From: PFJX01 sp964393825 | Lineage (GTDB): Bacteria > Pseudomonadota > Gammaproteobacteria > Burkholderiales > Thiobacillaceae | Direction of reading: 5' to 3' | DNA length: 64,000 nt | NCBI GenBank assembly: GCA_964393825.1 | Contig: CAYMUY010000025.1 | Span: forward strand, 1 to 64,000 | Part shown: one piece after another, positions 44,354 through 52,589 of the stretch | How the letters are laid out: every line of letters begins with the position of its first letter | How positions within the stretch are numbered: position 1 is the first letter of the stretch | Position numbers and translations under genes: made by a program | The notes under the pieces: generated by a model | The model's input: only the letters and a program-made list of their open reading frames with translations | Databases searched by the model: none | Told to the model about the DNA's origin: nothing

Positions 44354-44734
44354 ATGCAACGCACCCTGCTGAAATCCAAGCTGCACCGCGTGCGCGTCAC
44401 CGCCTCCGAACTGGAGTACGAGGGCTCCTGCGCGATCGACGACAACCTGCTGGAAGCAGCCGACATCCGTGAGTACGAGCGGATCGAGATCTACAACGTC
44501 AACAACGGCGAGCGCTTCGCCACCTACGCCATCCGCGGCCAGCGCGGCTCCGGCATGATCTCGGTGAATGGCGCCGCCGCCCGCAAGGCTGCTGTTGGCG
44601 ACATCCTGATCATCGCCACCTACGCCACTTTCAATGAAATCGAGCTGGCCAGCTTCGAGCCGAAACTGGTCTACGTCGACGAAACGAACCGGATCAAGCG
44701 CATCGGCGCCCAGATTCCCGCACAAGCGGCCTGA
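44354..44734 (+). CDS. panD: Aspartate 1-decarboxylase proenzyme
   Basis: The 126-residue proenzyme has the self-cleavage site Gly24-Ser25 in YEGSCAID, which yields the pyruvoyl group. RGSGMISVNGAAA follows in the larger subunit. It makes beta-alanine for PanC. Linkage with panB-panC gives the full dedicated pantothenate branch except panE. Confidence 0.96.
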   Translation: MQRTLLKSKLHRVRVTASELEYEGSCAIDDNLLEAADIREYERIEIYNVNNGERFATYAIRGQRGSGMISVNGAAARKAAVGDILIIATYATFNEIELASFEPKLVYVDETNRIKRIGAQIPAQAA

Positions 44735-44776
44735 CGCCCGCCCTGGCGGCGGGGCGCCCGGCGTCGAACGCCCCGA

Positions 44777-45337
44777 TCAGTCCCGTCGCGGTCGCGATGC
44801 GCCCAGCCGCTGCCATTCGAAGCACGGCCCCGGATCGGTCTTGCGGCCAGGCGCGATGTCGCTGTGCCCGGCCACATCCGCGATCGGATAGGCCGCGCGC
44901 AACGCCGTCACCAGCCGATCGAGCACCGCGTACTGCGCATCGGTGAACGGCATCTCGTCGCTGCCCTCCAGTTCCACCCCGATGGAAAAATCATTGCAGC
45001 GCTCGCGCCCGCGCCATTGTGAGGCGCCCGCATGCCAGGCACGCAGGCCGCAGGGCACGAACTGGATCAGCGCGCCATCGCGACGGATGAAGAAATGCGC
45101 CGAGACGCGCAAGCCGTGGATGCCGGCGTAATACGGGTGTTCCAGCGGATCGAGGCGATTGCAGAACAACTGCTCGACGCCGGGGCCGCCAAACTGACCG
45201 GGCGGCAGGCTGATGTTGTGGATCACCAGCAGCGAGATCGACTCGCCGTCCGGACGCGCGTCGCAATTGGGCGAGACGACCCGGCGCGCCGCCGCCAGCC
45301 AGCCTGTGTCATCCAGCCGCCAGCCCGCGTCGATCAT
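44777..45337 (-). CDS. ampD: 1,6-anhydro-N-acetylmuramyl-L-alanine amidase AmpD
   Basis: The 186-residue product matches AmpD: zinc ligands in LLVIHNISLPPG (His near residue 40) and GHSDIAPGRKTDPGPCF (His near 157, Asp near 167), plus VSAHFFIRRDG and FSIGVELEGSD. It recycles cytoplasmic muropeptides and thereby tunes AmpR-type regulation. Its ATG overlaps the upstream thioredoxin-like gene's stop as ATGA. Confidence 0.95.
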   Translation of the reverse strand: MIDAGWRLDDTGWLAAARRVVSPNCDARPDGESISLLVIHNISLPPGQFGGPGVEQLFCNRLDPLEHPYYAGIHGLRVSAHFFIRRDGALIQFVPCGLRAWHAGASQWRGRERCNDFSIGVELEGSDEMPFTDAQYAVLDRLVTALRAAYPIADVAGHSDIAPGRKTDPGPCFEWQRLGASRPRRD

Positions 45338-45663
45338 GGCTCCTCCTCGGGTGGCCGCGCGAGCGCCCGGGCCATGGCCTCGCGCATCGCCGCGGCGCTG
45401 ACCTCGCAGTCCAGGCGGGCATGATAGTGGCCATCACGGTACAGCAGCAGCGTCGGCAGGTGAAAGATCTCGAAGGCGCGCGCGAGGCCGCTGGCCTGCT
45501 GGACATCGACCTTGAACAGATGCGTCCCCGCCGTCACCGCTTCCGGCAGGCGGCGCTCCACCACCCGGCAGGTGCCGCAGGCGGGACTGCTGAACAACAC
45601 CACGGCAATGCCGCCGGTTTCCAGCAGGCTGGCGTGATAGCGGGATTCATCGAGAGGAACCAT
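45334..45663 (-). CDS. Thioredoxin-family protein
   Basis: The 109-residue product has a thioredoxin fold with active site CGTC (SSPACGTCRVVE), KVDVQQASGLARAF, and the cis-Pro segment HLPTLLLYRDG. No signal peptide is seen, so it is probably cytoplasmic. The ATG at 45663 gives a standard domain start; 22 further residues are possible upstream but look unrelated. It is translationally linked to ampD. Confidence 0.83.
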   Translation of the reverse strand: MVPLDESRYHASLLETGGIAVVLFSSPACGTCRVVERRLPEAVTAGTHLFKVDVQQASGLARAFEIFHLPTLLLYRDGHYHARLDCEVSAAAMREAMARALARPPEEEP

Positions 45664-45820
45664 GCGGCGATGGTAATCGTGGAGTGCCCGCGCTGAACAG
45701 CCGTGGGACCAAGGCACGATTCCTCTCAATTTTTCCTGGCGACATCCGTTAAGACCCTCTCCGCCGGGGCTGAATCATGATCACTGGCGACCACTACAGC
45801 GCCGACCATATGGAGCAGAC

Positions 45821-46339
45821 ATGAAAAATCCGATCACACCGACTTCGGTGGAAAAGGTGATGCGTGAAGACGATTTCATCGTGTCCAAGACCGACCTGAA
45901 AGGCCGTATCACCTACAGCAATCGTATCTTCATCGAATTTTCCGGCTACGAGGAAACCGATCTGCTCGGTGCCCAGCACAACATCATTCGCCACCCGGAC
46001 ATGCCGCGCGCGGTGTTCAAGCTGCTCTGGGACAGTGTCCAGGCCGGTCGTGAATGCAATGCCTATGTGAAGAACATGGCCAGGGACGGCAGCTTCTACT
46101 GGGTTTTCGCCAATGTCACACCCGATCTCGATCATGACGGCAAGATCACCGGCTATTTCTCGGTGCGTCGCAAACCCGCCGCATCCAGCGTCCAGGCCGC
46201 CGCCGGACTGTATCGCGCGATGCTGGAGGCCGAGCGCCAGGCCGGGCCGCGCGACGCCATCGCCGCTTCGACCAAGATCCTGACCGACCTGTTGACCGAA
46301 AAAGGAATGCGCTATGACGAACTGGTCCTTGCAATCTAG
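45821..46339 (+). CDS. PAS-domain sensor protein (Aer-like)
   Basis: The 172-residue product is essentially one PAS domain (about residues 15-120) with the Aer-type core IVSKTDLKGRITYSN, FIEFSGYEETDLLG, NIIRHPDMP, F..LW and VKNMARDGSFYWVFANVTP. A short helical tail follows. Aer-type PAS domains bind FAD and sense redox state or oxygen. It has no output domain, and its end overlaps the next gene, a chemoreceptor, by 26 bases. The two probably work as a split aerotaxis receptor; that is inference. Confidence 0.88.
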   Translation: MKNPITPTSVEKVMREDDFIVSKTDLKGRITYSNRIFIEFSGYEETDLLGAQHNIIRHPDMPRAVFKLLWDSVQAGRECNAYVKNMARDGSFYWVFANVTPDLDHDGKITGYFSVRRKPAASSVQAAAGLYRAMLEAERQAGPRDAIAASTKILTDLLTEKGMRYDELVLAI

Positions 46340-47771
46340 GCTCACGGCCCTGCTCTGGGGCTTCTCCGGCCTGGTGCTGGCCACCATCGCCGGCACCTGG
46401 GCCCTGCATGGCTTCGATGGGTTGATGCTGTCCTTCCTGCTGATCGGCATCGCCCTTTCCGCCTGGGGCCAGATCAAGGTCCGTCAATGGCTGGCCCCCA
46501 TCGCCAAGCTGGATCGACTGACCATGGAAATCAGCCAGGGGCGTTTCAACAGCCGCGTCACCGGTGTGAACGCAACGAACGAACTCGGCCAACTGTGCTG
46601 GCACATGAACGACATGCTCGACCAGCTGGAGACCTATTTCCGCGAGGAGACCACGGCGTTCGCCCTGCACATCGATGGTCACTATCACCGCAAGGCATTC
46701 CCGGCCGGATTGCGCGGTGGCTTCAAGCGCGGCCTGGAAAGCCATAACGTGCTGCTCGACGGCATGGCCGACCAGCAGCGTGGCCAGATGCGCAGCCATC
46801 TGCTCAGCCAGGTGCACGAACTCAACACCGGCAACCTGCTGAACAACCTCGCATCCAGCCAGGCGGATCTGAAGAACATTGTCGGCGAGATGCGCCAGGT
46901 GGTGGACCTCGCCACCCGGACCACCGCCGACGCCGAAGAAAGTCGCGGCGGCGTCAACCAGGTGGTGGCGCAACTCTCCGACATCAGCGGCCGTATCGAC
47001 CATACGGCGGACGCCATCGTCGCCCTCAACGAAAACAGCCACGAGATCACCGAGGCGGTGCAACTCATCAACACCATCGCCAACCAGACCAATCTGCTGG
47101 CGCTCAACGCCGCGATCGAGGCGGCGCGCGCCGGAGAGGCAGGACGCGGTTTCGCGGTGGTGGCCGACGAGGTGCGCAAGCTGGCGGAGAGCACCCGCGA
47201 GGCCTCCGAATCCATCGGCCGGGTCATGGAAACACTCACCGCCGAAGCGCAGCGCATGCTGGAAGACTCCCATGCCATGCGTGACATGGCGGCCACCTCG
47301 CGCGAGGTCATCGGCAAGATGGAGGGCCGCTTCGTCCACTTCGCGTCCTCTGCCCGCGAGACCCAGTTCCGCGCCGCGCGCGCGCAGGACATGAGCTTTG
47401 CCTCGCTGGTCAAGGTGGATCACATCATCTACAAGCAGCGCGCCTACATGGCCCTGAATACCAACGGCGAACGCACCTATGCCGATGCCGTGAAGGTGAA
47501 CCACCATCAATGCCGACTGGGGCTCTGGTATGAAGGGGAGGGTCGCGACGAATTCGGTGGCACGCGCGCCTATGCCGCCCTCTCCGGCCCGCATGCGCGC
47601 GTCCACGCCGGCGCACACCAGATGCTGGGTTACCTCGGCCAGGGCTGGGAAAAGGATCTGTCGTTGCAGGCGTCCATGCTCACCGCCATCCGCGAGACCG
47701 AGGATGCCAGCCGCGAGGTGATGGAACTGATCGACCGCATGGTCGTGGAAAAACATGATGGGCAAGGCTGA
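46314..47771 (+). CDS. Methyl-accepting chemotaxis protein with C-terminal CZB domain
   Basis: The 485-residue product has two membrane helices near the N-terminus (about 12-30 and 36-53) with almost no periplasmic loop, and a HAMP region. Its signalling domain has the conserved hairpin tip INTIANQTNLLALNAAIEAA. The C-terminal chemoreceptor zinc-binding domain (about 365-465) includes VDHIIYKQRAY, HHQCRLGLWYEGEG and GPHARVH, giving His/Cys zinc ligands. With no external ligand domain, input probably comes from the adjacent PAS protein and zinc or oxidant sensing by CZB. Confidence 0.92.
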   Translation: MTNWSLQSRLTALLWGFSGLVLATIAGTWALHGFDGLMLSFLLIGIALSAWGQIKVRQWLAPIAKLDRLTMEISQGRFNSRVTGVNATNELGQLCWHMNDMLDQLETYFREETTAFALHIDGHYHRKAFPAGLRGGFKRGLESHNVLLDGMADQQRGQMRSHLLSQVHELNTGNLLNNLASSQADLKNIVGEMRQVVDLATRTTADAEESRGGVNQVVAQLSDISGRIDHTADAIVALNENSHEITEAVQLINTIANQTNLLALNAAIEAARAGEAGRGFAVVADEVRKLAESTREASESIGRVMETLTAEAQRMLEDSHAMRDMAATSREVIGKMEGRFVHFASSARETQFRAARAQDMSFASLVKVDHIIYKQRAYMALNTNGERTYADAVKVNHHQCRLGLWYEGEGRDEFGGTRAYAALSGPHARVHAGAHQMLGYLGQGWEKDLSLQASMLTAIRETEDASREVMELIDRMVVEKHDGQG

Positions 47772-47849
47772 CGCCATGCGGGATGGGCCACATGACGCAC
47801 CGGGATGCCGGCTTGAAACCCACGCCGCCGCCTAAATATAAGATTTCGT

Positions 47850-47858
47850 TGATATAAT
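47850..47858 (+). promoter_or_regulatory. Extended -10 promoter of the FmdB-like gene
   Basis: TGATATAAT combines the TGn extension with a perfect TATAAT, 42 bases before the start at 47901. A GGAG ribosome site lies at about 47889. No clear -35 is needed in this promoter type. Confidence 0.62.
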
Positions 47859-47900
47859 CTGCGCCCAATTGCGCCTACTCTCGCGTACAGGAGACCCATC

Positions 47901-48140
47901 ATGCCGATCTACGCCTACAAATGTTCCGCCTGTGGCCACGAACAGGATGTCATGCAGAAAATGAGCGACGCCCCGCTCACCGACTGTCCTGCCTGCGGCA
48001 AGGCCAGCTACGCCAAGCAACTCACCGCCGCCGGGTTCCAGCTCAAGGGCAACGGCTACTACGCCACCGATTTCAAGAACAAGCCGGAAGCCCCCTCCCC
48101 CGCCTGCGGCACCGGCGCCTGCCCGGCCTGCACCGGCTGA
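47901..48140 (+). CDS. FmdB-type zinc ribbon protein
   Basis: The 79-residue product begins MPIYAYKCSACGHEQDVMQK and has a second knuckle CPACG, giving a CxxC...CxxC zinc ribbon as in the FmdB/putative regulatory protein family. A Cys-rich tail (CGTGACPACTG) adds four Cys. Function is not established. It has its own promoter and precedes a DUF502 gene and aspS, a neighbourhood typical of betaproteobacteria. Confidence 0.9.
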   Translation: MPIYAYKCSACGHEQDVMQKMSDAPLTDCPACGKASYAKQLTAAGFQLKGNGYYATDFKNKPEAPSPACGTGACPACTG

Positions 48141-48234
48141 CCGTCATTGACGCGGGCCGGGAGCCGGGCTCCCGACGACACAGGGCGGAGAAGCTTCTCC
48201 GCCCTTCGTTTTGGCCTCGTCGCACAGGAACACG

Positions 48235-48852
48235 ATGAAACGTTATTTCATTACCGGCCTGCTGATCTGGGTGCCTCTGGGCATCACGATCTGGGTGCTC
48301 TCCGCCCTGCTCGGGGCCATGGACCAGACCCTGCTGCTGCTGCCGGAGCACTGGCGGCCCCATTACTGGCTGGGCGTGCATATTCCCGGCCTCGGGGTGA
48401 TCCTCACCGGCGTGGTGATCATCCTGACCGGCGTCTTCGCGGCCAACCTGATCGGCCAGCGCATGGTGCGCTTCTGGGAAAACCTGTTGCAACGCATCCC
48501 GGTGGTGAAATCCATCTACGGCAGCGTCAAGCAGGTCTCGGACACCCTGTTGTCCGGCTCCGGCATGGCCTTCAAGAAGGTGTTGCTGGTGCGCTACCCA
48601 CATCCGCAAGCCTGGTCGCTGGCGTTTCAGACCAACATCCCCAACGAAGTCCGGGAACGATTCGACGCCGAGCACGTGGCGGTGTTCATTCCCACCACGC
48701 CCAGCCCGGTCAACGGCTTCTATTTCTATGTCCGCCGCGATGAAACCATCGAACTCGACATGAGCGTCGATACCGCGTTGAAAGCCATCGTATCCATGGG
48801 CGTCGTGACGCCCGTCATGAAACCGGAAGTGGCCAACTACCCCGGCGATTGA
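48235..48852 (+). CDS. DUF502 family membrane protein
   Basis: The 205-residue product has two membrane helices (about 5-25 and 53-75) and a soluble domain with RIPVVKSIYGSVKQVSDTL and VFIPTTPSPVNGFYFYV, hallmarks of DUF502. The ATG at 48235 follows AGGA and begins with the first helix (MKRYFITGLLIWVPLG). Function is unknown; co-location with fmdB and aspS is recurrent in related genomes. Confidence 0.9.
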   Translation: MKRYFITGLLIWVPLGITIWVLSALLGAMDQTLLLLPEHWRPHYWLGVHIPGLGVILTGVVIILTGVFAANLIGQRMVRFWENLLQRIPVVKSIYGSVKQVSDTLLSGSGMAFKKVLLVRYPHPQAWSLAFQTNIPNEVRERFDAEHVAVFIPTTPSPVNGFYFYVRRDETIELDMSVDTALKAIVSMGVVTPVMKPEVANYPGD

Positions 48853-48865
48853 AGCTATCCGTCGT

Positions 48866-48898
48866 CAGCAGGCGGTTCGCGGAACCTGTCGCCTGCTG
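48866..48898. other. Hairpin between the DUF502 gene and aspS
   Basis: CAGCAGGCG at 48866-48874 pairs with CGCCTGCTG at 48890-48898; the loop contains a nested GTTC/GAAC pairing. It lies 34 bases before the aspS start and has no T-tract. It could be a weak terminator or a structured aspS leader. Confidence 0.45.
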
Positions 48899-48931
48899 GC
48901 TACCGCCCACTGCCAACCAGGAACTCGATTT

Positions 48932-50716
48932 ATGCGTACTCATTACTGCGGCGCCGTCAACGCCGACCACATCGGCCAGATCGTCACACTCTGCGGCTGG
49001 GCCTCGCGCCGGCGCGACCATGGTGGCGTCATCTTCATCGACCTGCGCGACCGCGAGGGCACGGTGCAGGTGGTGATCGACCCCGACACCCCGGAGGCCT
49101 TCAAGACCGCCGAGGACACCCGCAACGAGTTCGTCCTGAAGGTGATCGGCAAGGTTCGCGCCCGTCCCGCCGGCACCGAAAACGCCAACCTGCCCACCGG
49201 CATGATCGAGGTCCTGACCCAATCGCTGGAAGTGTTGAACCCTTCGCTGACGCCGCCGTTCCAGATCGACGACGAGAACCTCTCCGAGAACATCCGCCTG
49301 CAATACCGCTATCTCGACCTGCGCCGCGAGCCGATGCAGAAGAACCTGCGCCTGCGTTACCGCGTCTCCAAGCTGATGCGCGACTACCTCGACCAGAATG
49401 GCTTCATGGAGGTCGAGACGCCCATGCTGACCCGTTCCACGCCGGAAGGCGCACGCGACTACCTGGTGCCCTCGCGCGTGCATGACGGCATGTTCTACGC
49501 CCTGCCGCAGTCGCCGCAGCTGTTCAAGCAGCTGTTGATGGTGGCCGGTGTCGACCGCTACTTCCAGATCACCAAGTGCTTCCGCGACGAGGACCTGCGC
49601 GCCGACCGCCAGCCGGAATTCACCCAGGTCGACCTGGAGACCTCGTTCATGGGCGAGGAAGAGATCATGGGCCTGGTGGAAGGCATGATCCGCGACATGT
49701 TCCAGAAAGCGCAGGGCATCGAGCTGCCCGCCGCCTTTCAGCGCATGAGCTACGCCGAGGCGATGGCCCGCTATGGTTCCGACAAGCCGGACATGCGCGT
49801 CACCCTGGAAATCACCGAACTGACCGACGTGATGAAGGACGTCGACTTCAAGGTGTTCTCCGGCCCCGCCAACGCCGGTAACGGCCGCGTCGCCGCCCTG
49901 CGCGTGCCGAAAGGCGGCGAGATGTCGCGCGGCGAGATCGACGGCCTCACCGAATTCGCCAAGATCTACGGCGCCCGCGGCCTGGCCTGGATCAAGGTCA
50001 ACGAGGCTGCCAAGGGTCGCGACGGCCTGCAATCCCCCATCGTCAAGAACATCCATGACGCGGCGCTGGCCGAGATCCTCGCGCGCACCGGTGCGCAAGA
50101 CGGCGACATTCTGTTCTTCGGCGCCGACAAGGCCAAGGTGGTCAACGACACCCTCGGGGCGCTACGCGCCAAGATCGGCCACGAGAAGGGCCATGTCGAC
50201 GGCCGCGCCTGGGCGCCGCTATGGGTGGTGGACTTCCCGATGTTCGAGTTCAACGAGGACGAGAACCGCTGGGATGCCCTGCATCACCCATTCACCTCGC
50301 CGAAGGACGGCCATGAGGAATTCCTCGCCACCGATCCGGGCAAGGCGCTCTCCAAGGCCTACGACATGGTGCTTAACGGCTGGGAAGTCGGCGGCGGCTC
50401 GGTGCGTATCCACAAGGACGCCGTGCAGGAAAAGGTGTTCGCCGCGCTGAACATCGGCGAGGAAGAGCGCCGCGAGAAGTTCGGCTTCCTGCTCGACGCC
50501 CTGCAGTACGGCGCGCCGCCGCACGGCGGCCTGGCCTTCGGCCTCGACCGCCTGGTCACGCTGATGACCGGCGCCGAATCGATCCGCGACGTGATCGCCT
50601 TCCCCAAGACCCAGCGCGCCTCCTGCCTGATGACCAGCGCACCCAATGCGGTGGATGAGAAGCAACTGCGCGAGTTGCACATCCGCCTGCGCAACAAGGT
50701 GGTCGAGCCGGGCTGA
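48932..50716 (+). CDS. aspS: Aspartate--tRNA ligase, probably non-discriminating
   Basis: The 594-residue class IIb synthetase has an N-terminal OB-fold anticodon domain (about 1-110), class II motifs (FMEVETPMLTRSTPEGARDYLVP; FRDEDLRADRQPEFTQVD), the bacterial insertion domain, and GLAFGLDRLVTLM near the end. In the anticodon domain RRRDHGG places a His at position 30, where Pseudomonas-type enzymes that also charge tRNA-Asn have His31, and E. coli has Leu. This suggests Asp-tRNA-Asn formation followed by GatCAB amidation; gatCAB is not in the window. Confidence 0.95.
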   Translation: MRTHYCGAVNADHIGQIVTLCGWASRRRDHGGVIFIDLRDREGTVQVVIDPDTPEAFKTAEDTRNEFVLKVIGKVRARPAGTENANLPTGMIEVLTQSLEVLNPSLTPPFQIDDENLSENIRLQYRYLDLRREPMQKNLRLRYRVSKLMRDYLDQNGFMEVETPMLTRSTPEGARDYLVPSRVHDGMFYALPQSPQLFKQLLMVAGVDRYFQITKCFRDEDLRADRQPEFTQVDLETSFMGEEEIMGLVEGMIRDMFQKAQGIELPAAFQRMSYAEAMARYGSDKPDMRVTLEITELTDVMKDVDFKVFSGPANAGNGRVAALRVPKGGEMSRGEIDGLTEFAKIYGARGLAWIKVNEAAKGRDGLQSPIVKNIHDAALAEILARTGAQDGDILFFGADKAKVVNDTLGALRAKIGHEKGHVDGRAWAPLWVVDFPMFEFNEDENRWDALHHPFTSPKDGHEEFLATDPGKALSKAYDMVLNGWEVGGGSVRIHKDAVQEKVFAALNIGEEERREKFGFLLDALQYGAPPHGGLAFGLDRLVTLMTGAESIRDVIAFPKTQRASCLMTSAPNAVDEKQLRELHIRLRNKVVEPG

Positions 50717-50732
50717 CCCGGTTTGCGGCCAC

Positions 50733-50792
50733 ATGAAAACGGGGGCTGAAGCCCCCGTTTTCATGTATCGCCGGCATTCGCCGGCGATACAT
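50733..50792. terminator. Bidirectional terminator: two perfect adjoining hairpins
   Basis: Hairpin one pairs ATGAAAACGGGGGCT (50733-50747) with its complement (50750-50764) across a two-base loop, with A- and T-tracts on either side. Hairpin two pairs 50763-50775 with 50780-50792 (ATGTATCGCCGGC and complement) across ATTC. They lie between the convergent aspS and sodB genes and end right at the sodB stop. Confidence 0.85.
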
Positions 50793-51491
50793 CTATGCCT
50801 TGGCCAGGTTTTCAGCCACGAAATCCCAGTTGATCAGCTTGTCGAGCACGGCGTTGACGTAGTCGCCGCGGCGGTTCTGGTAGTCCAGGTAGTAGGCGTG
50901 TTCCCAGACGTCGATGGTCAGCAGTGGCGTCATGCCGCGGCTGAGCGGGTTGTCGGCGTTGCCGGTCTTCACCACCTTCAGCTTGCCGCCGTCCAGCACC
51001 AGCCAGGCCCAACCACTGCCGAACTGGCCGCCGGCCGCCGCCGCCAGTTCCTTGCGCAGGGCATCAAAGCCGGCGAAGTCGGCGTCGATCTTCTCCGCCA
51101 GGGCGCCGCCCGGCTTGCCGCCGCCATTGGGTTTCATGCCGGCCCAGTAGAAGGTGTGGTTCCAGACCTGGGCGGCATTGTTGAACACGCCCACCTTGTC
51201 CGGCACGCCGGCGCTCGCCAGGATGATCTTCTCCAGGCTCATCTCGGCCATCTCGGTGCCGGCGACCAGCTTGTTGAGGTTGTTGACGTAGCCCTGGTGG
51301 TGCTTGCCGTAATGGAAACCGATGGTGCGCGCCGAGATCACCGGTTCCAGGGCGGCATCGCCGTAGGGCAGGGGCGGCAAGACAAAGGAGCTGGCGGCGC
51401 CGGCGATGGCGGGAGCGCCAAGGAGGGGCGCGGCCGCCAGGGCGGCGGCGGCGGTGAGGAAGTCACGACGGCTATAGGCGGTAGGCTGCAT
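50793..51491 (-). CDS. Iron superoxide dismutase with Tat signal peptide
   Basis: The 232-residue precursor begins MQPTAYSRRDFLTAAAALAA, a twin-arginine signal. The mature part has Fe/Mn-SOD ligands: His in FHYGKHHQGYV, His in AAQVWNHTFYW, and DVWEHAYY. Gln in AAQVWNH is the iron-type marker. The ATG at 51491 follows CCAGGAGACC; a longer frame upstream is not supported. Most bacterial SodB proteins are cytoplasmic, so export of a folded, metal-loaded enzyme to the periplasm is notable. Confidence 0.93.
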   Translation of the reverse strand: MQPTAYSRRDFLTAAAALAAAPLLGAPAIAGAASSFVLPPLPYGDAALEPVISARTIGFHYGKHHQGYVNNLNKLVAGTEMAEMSLEKIILASAGVPDKVGVFNNAAQVWNHTFYWAGMKPNGGGKPGGALAEKIDADFAGFDALRKELAAAAGGQFGSGWAWLVLDGGKLKVVKTGNADNPLSRGMTPLLTIDVWEHAYYLDYQNRRGDYVNAVLDKLINWDFVAENLAKA

Positions 51492-51737
51492 GGTGGTCTC
51501 CTGGCTGGTTCCGTGATTGAAATGTCGGCGACGTCCTCTCATCACGTCGCGCACGCATCCTACACTTCGTCTTGTCAGGCCATGGCGCGAATGTGTTCCG
51601 ACTTCCGGCGCACGCCAGGGTGCAATACCTCCAAGGTAATACCTCTTTGTTCCCCGTCACCGGCGCCAGTAGTTGGATAGATTTGTCCTGATAGGCAGGC
51701 AATCCGGTTTGCCGTCCAGACAAACAAAGGGTAAGGC

Positions 51738-52589
51738 ATGAGGGGCAAGATCGCGTGTAACGCGCGCAGGCAATTTCTCTTGGGCATTGCAGGCTTCGGC
51801 GCGACGCTGCTCCTGCCTCCGGGACTGGCGGTCGCGGCCGGCATCAGCGACATCGGCGACGCCATCAACAAGGCCGGCCGCCAGCGCATGCTGTCGCAGC
51901 GCATGGCCAAGGCCTATTGCCAGATCGGCCTGGGCATCCTGCCGGGACGCTCGGAGAAGATACTGGAGCAATCGCAACAACGCTTCAGCGAGCAGCTGGC
52001 GGAACTCAAGGCCTATGCCCCCACGACAGACATCAAGGAAAGTTATGCCGAACTGGACAAGCTCTGGCAGCAATACAACAAGCTGCTTTCCGGCAAGCCC
52101 AGCCTCGACAACGCGCGCCTGATCGCCAGCCTCAACGAGGACGTGCTGCGCAGCGCGCACCTGGCGACGACACAACTGGAACTGCACGCCGCCAGCAATG
52201 TCGGTCGCCTGATCAACGTCGCCGGCCGCCAGCGCATGCTCTCGCAGCGCATGGCCAAGTTCTACATGTTCCGCCAGTGGGGCATCAAGTCGCCAAGCCT
52301 CGATCAGGAAGCGCAACTGGCGCGGCGCGAGTTTGTCAGTGCCCTGGGCGCGCTGGACAAGGCACAGGAAAATGACACCGCTATCAAGAACGAACTGGAA
52401 CTCGCGCGCACGCAATGGCTGTTCTTCGACGAGGCGCTGAAACAGCAGGATGTCGGCGGCAAGGACATGATGACCTACGCCACCCATGTCGCCACCACCA
52501 GCGAACGCCTGCTCGAGGTGATGGACCGCATCACCGGCCATTACACCCGGATCAGCGCCGCCTCGGCCCCCGCCGCGCGCAAACGCTAA
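51738..52589 (+). CDS. Tat-exported protein with two PilJ-type domains
   Basis: The 283-residue product has an N-terminal ARRQFLLGIAGFGATLLLP twin-arginine-like signal. Two copies of a helical domain follow, each opened by a near-identical motif: INKAGRQRMLSQRMAK near residue 43 and INVAGRQRMLSQRMAK near 159. This motif defines the PilJ/NarX-type sensor domain normally at the N-terminus of chemoreceptors and histidine kinases. Here it stands alone with no membrane or signalling part, so it may be a periplasmic ligand-binding partner. It ends tail to tail with megL, sharing stop-codon bases. Confidence 0.87.
   Translation: MRGKIACNARRQFLLGIAGFGATLLLPPGLAVAAGISDIGDAINKAGRQRMLSQRMAKAYCQIGLGILPGRSEKILEQSQQRFSEQLAELKAYAPTTDIKESYAELDKLWQQYNKLLSGKPSLDNARLIASLNEDVLRSAHLATTQLELHAASNVGRLINVAGRQRMLSQRMAKFYMFRQWGIKSPSLDQEAQLARREFVSALGALDKAQENDTAIKNELELARTQWLFFDEALKQQDVGGKDMMTYATHVATTSERLLEVMDRITGHYTRISAASAPAARKR

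Noticed and set aside
44735..44757. Terminator between panD and ampD
   Set aside because: The GC-rich hairpin has a bulge and lacks a T-tract, so it cannot be called with confidence.
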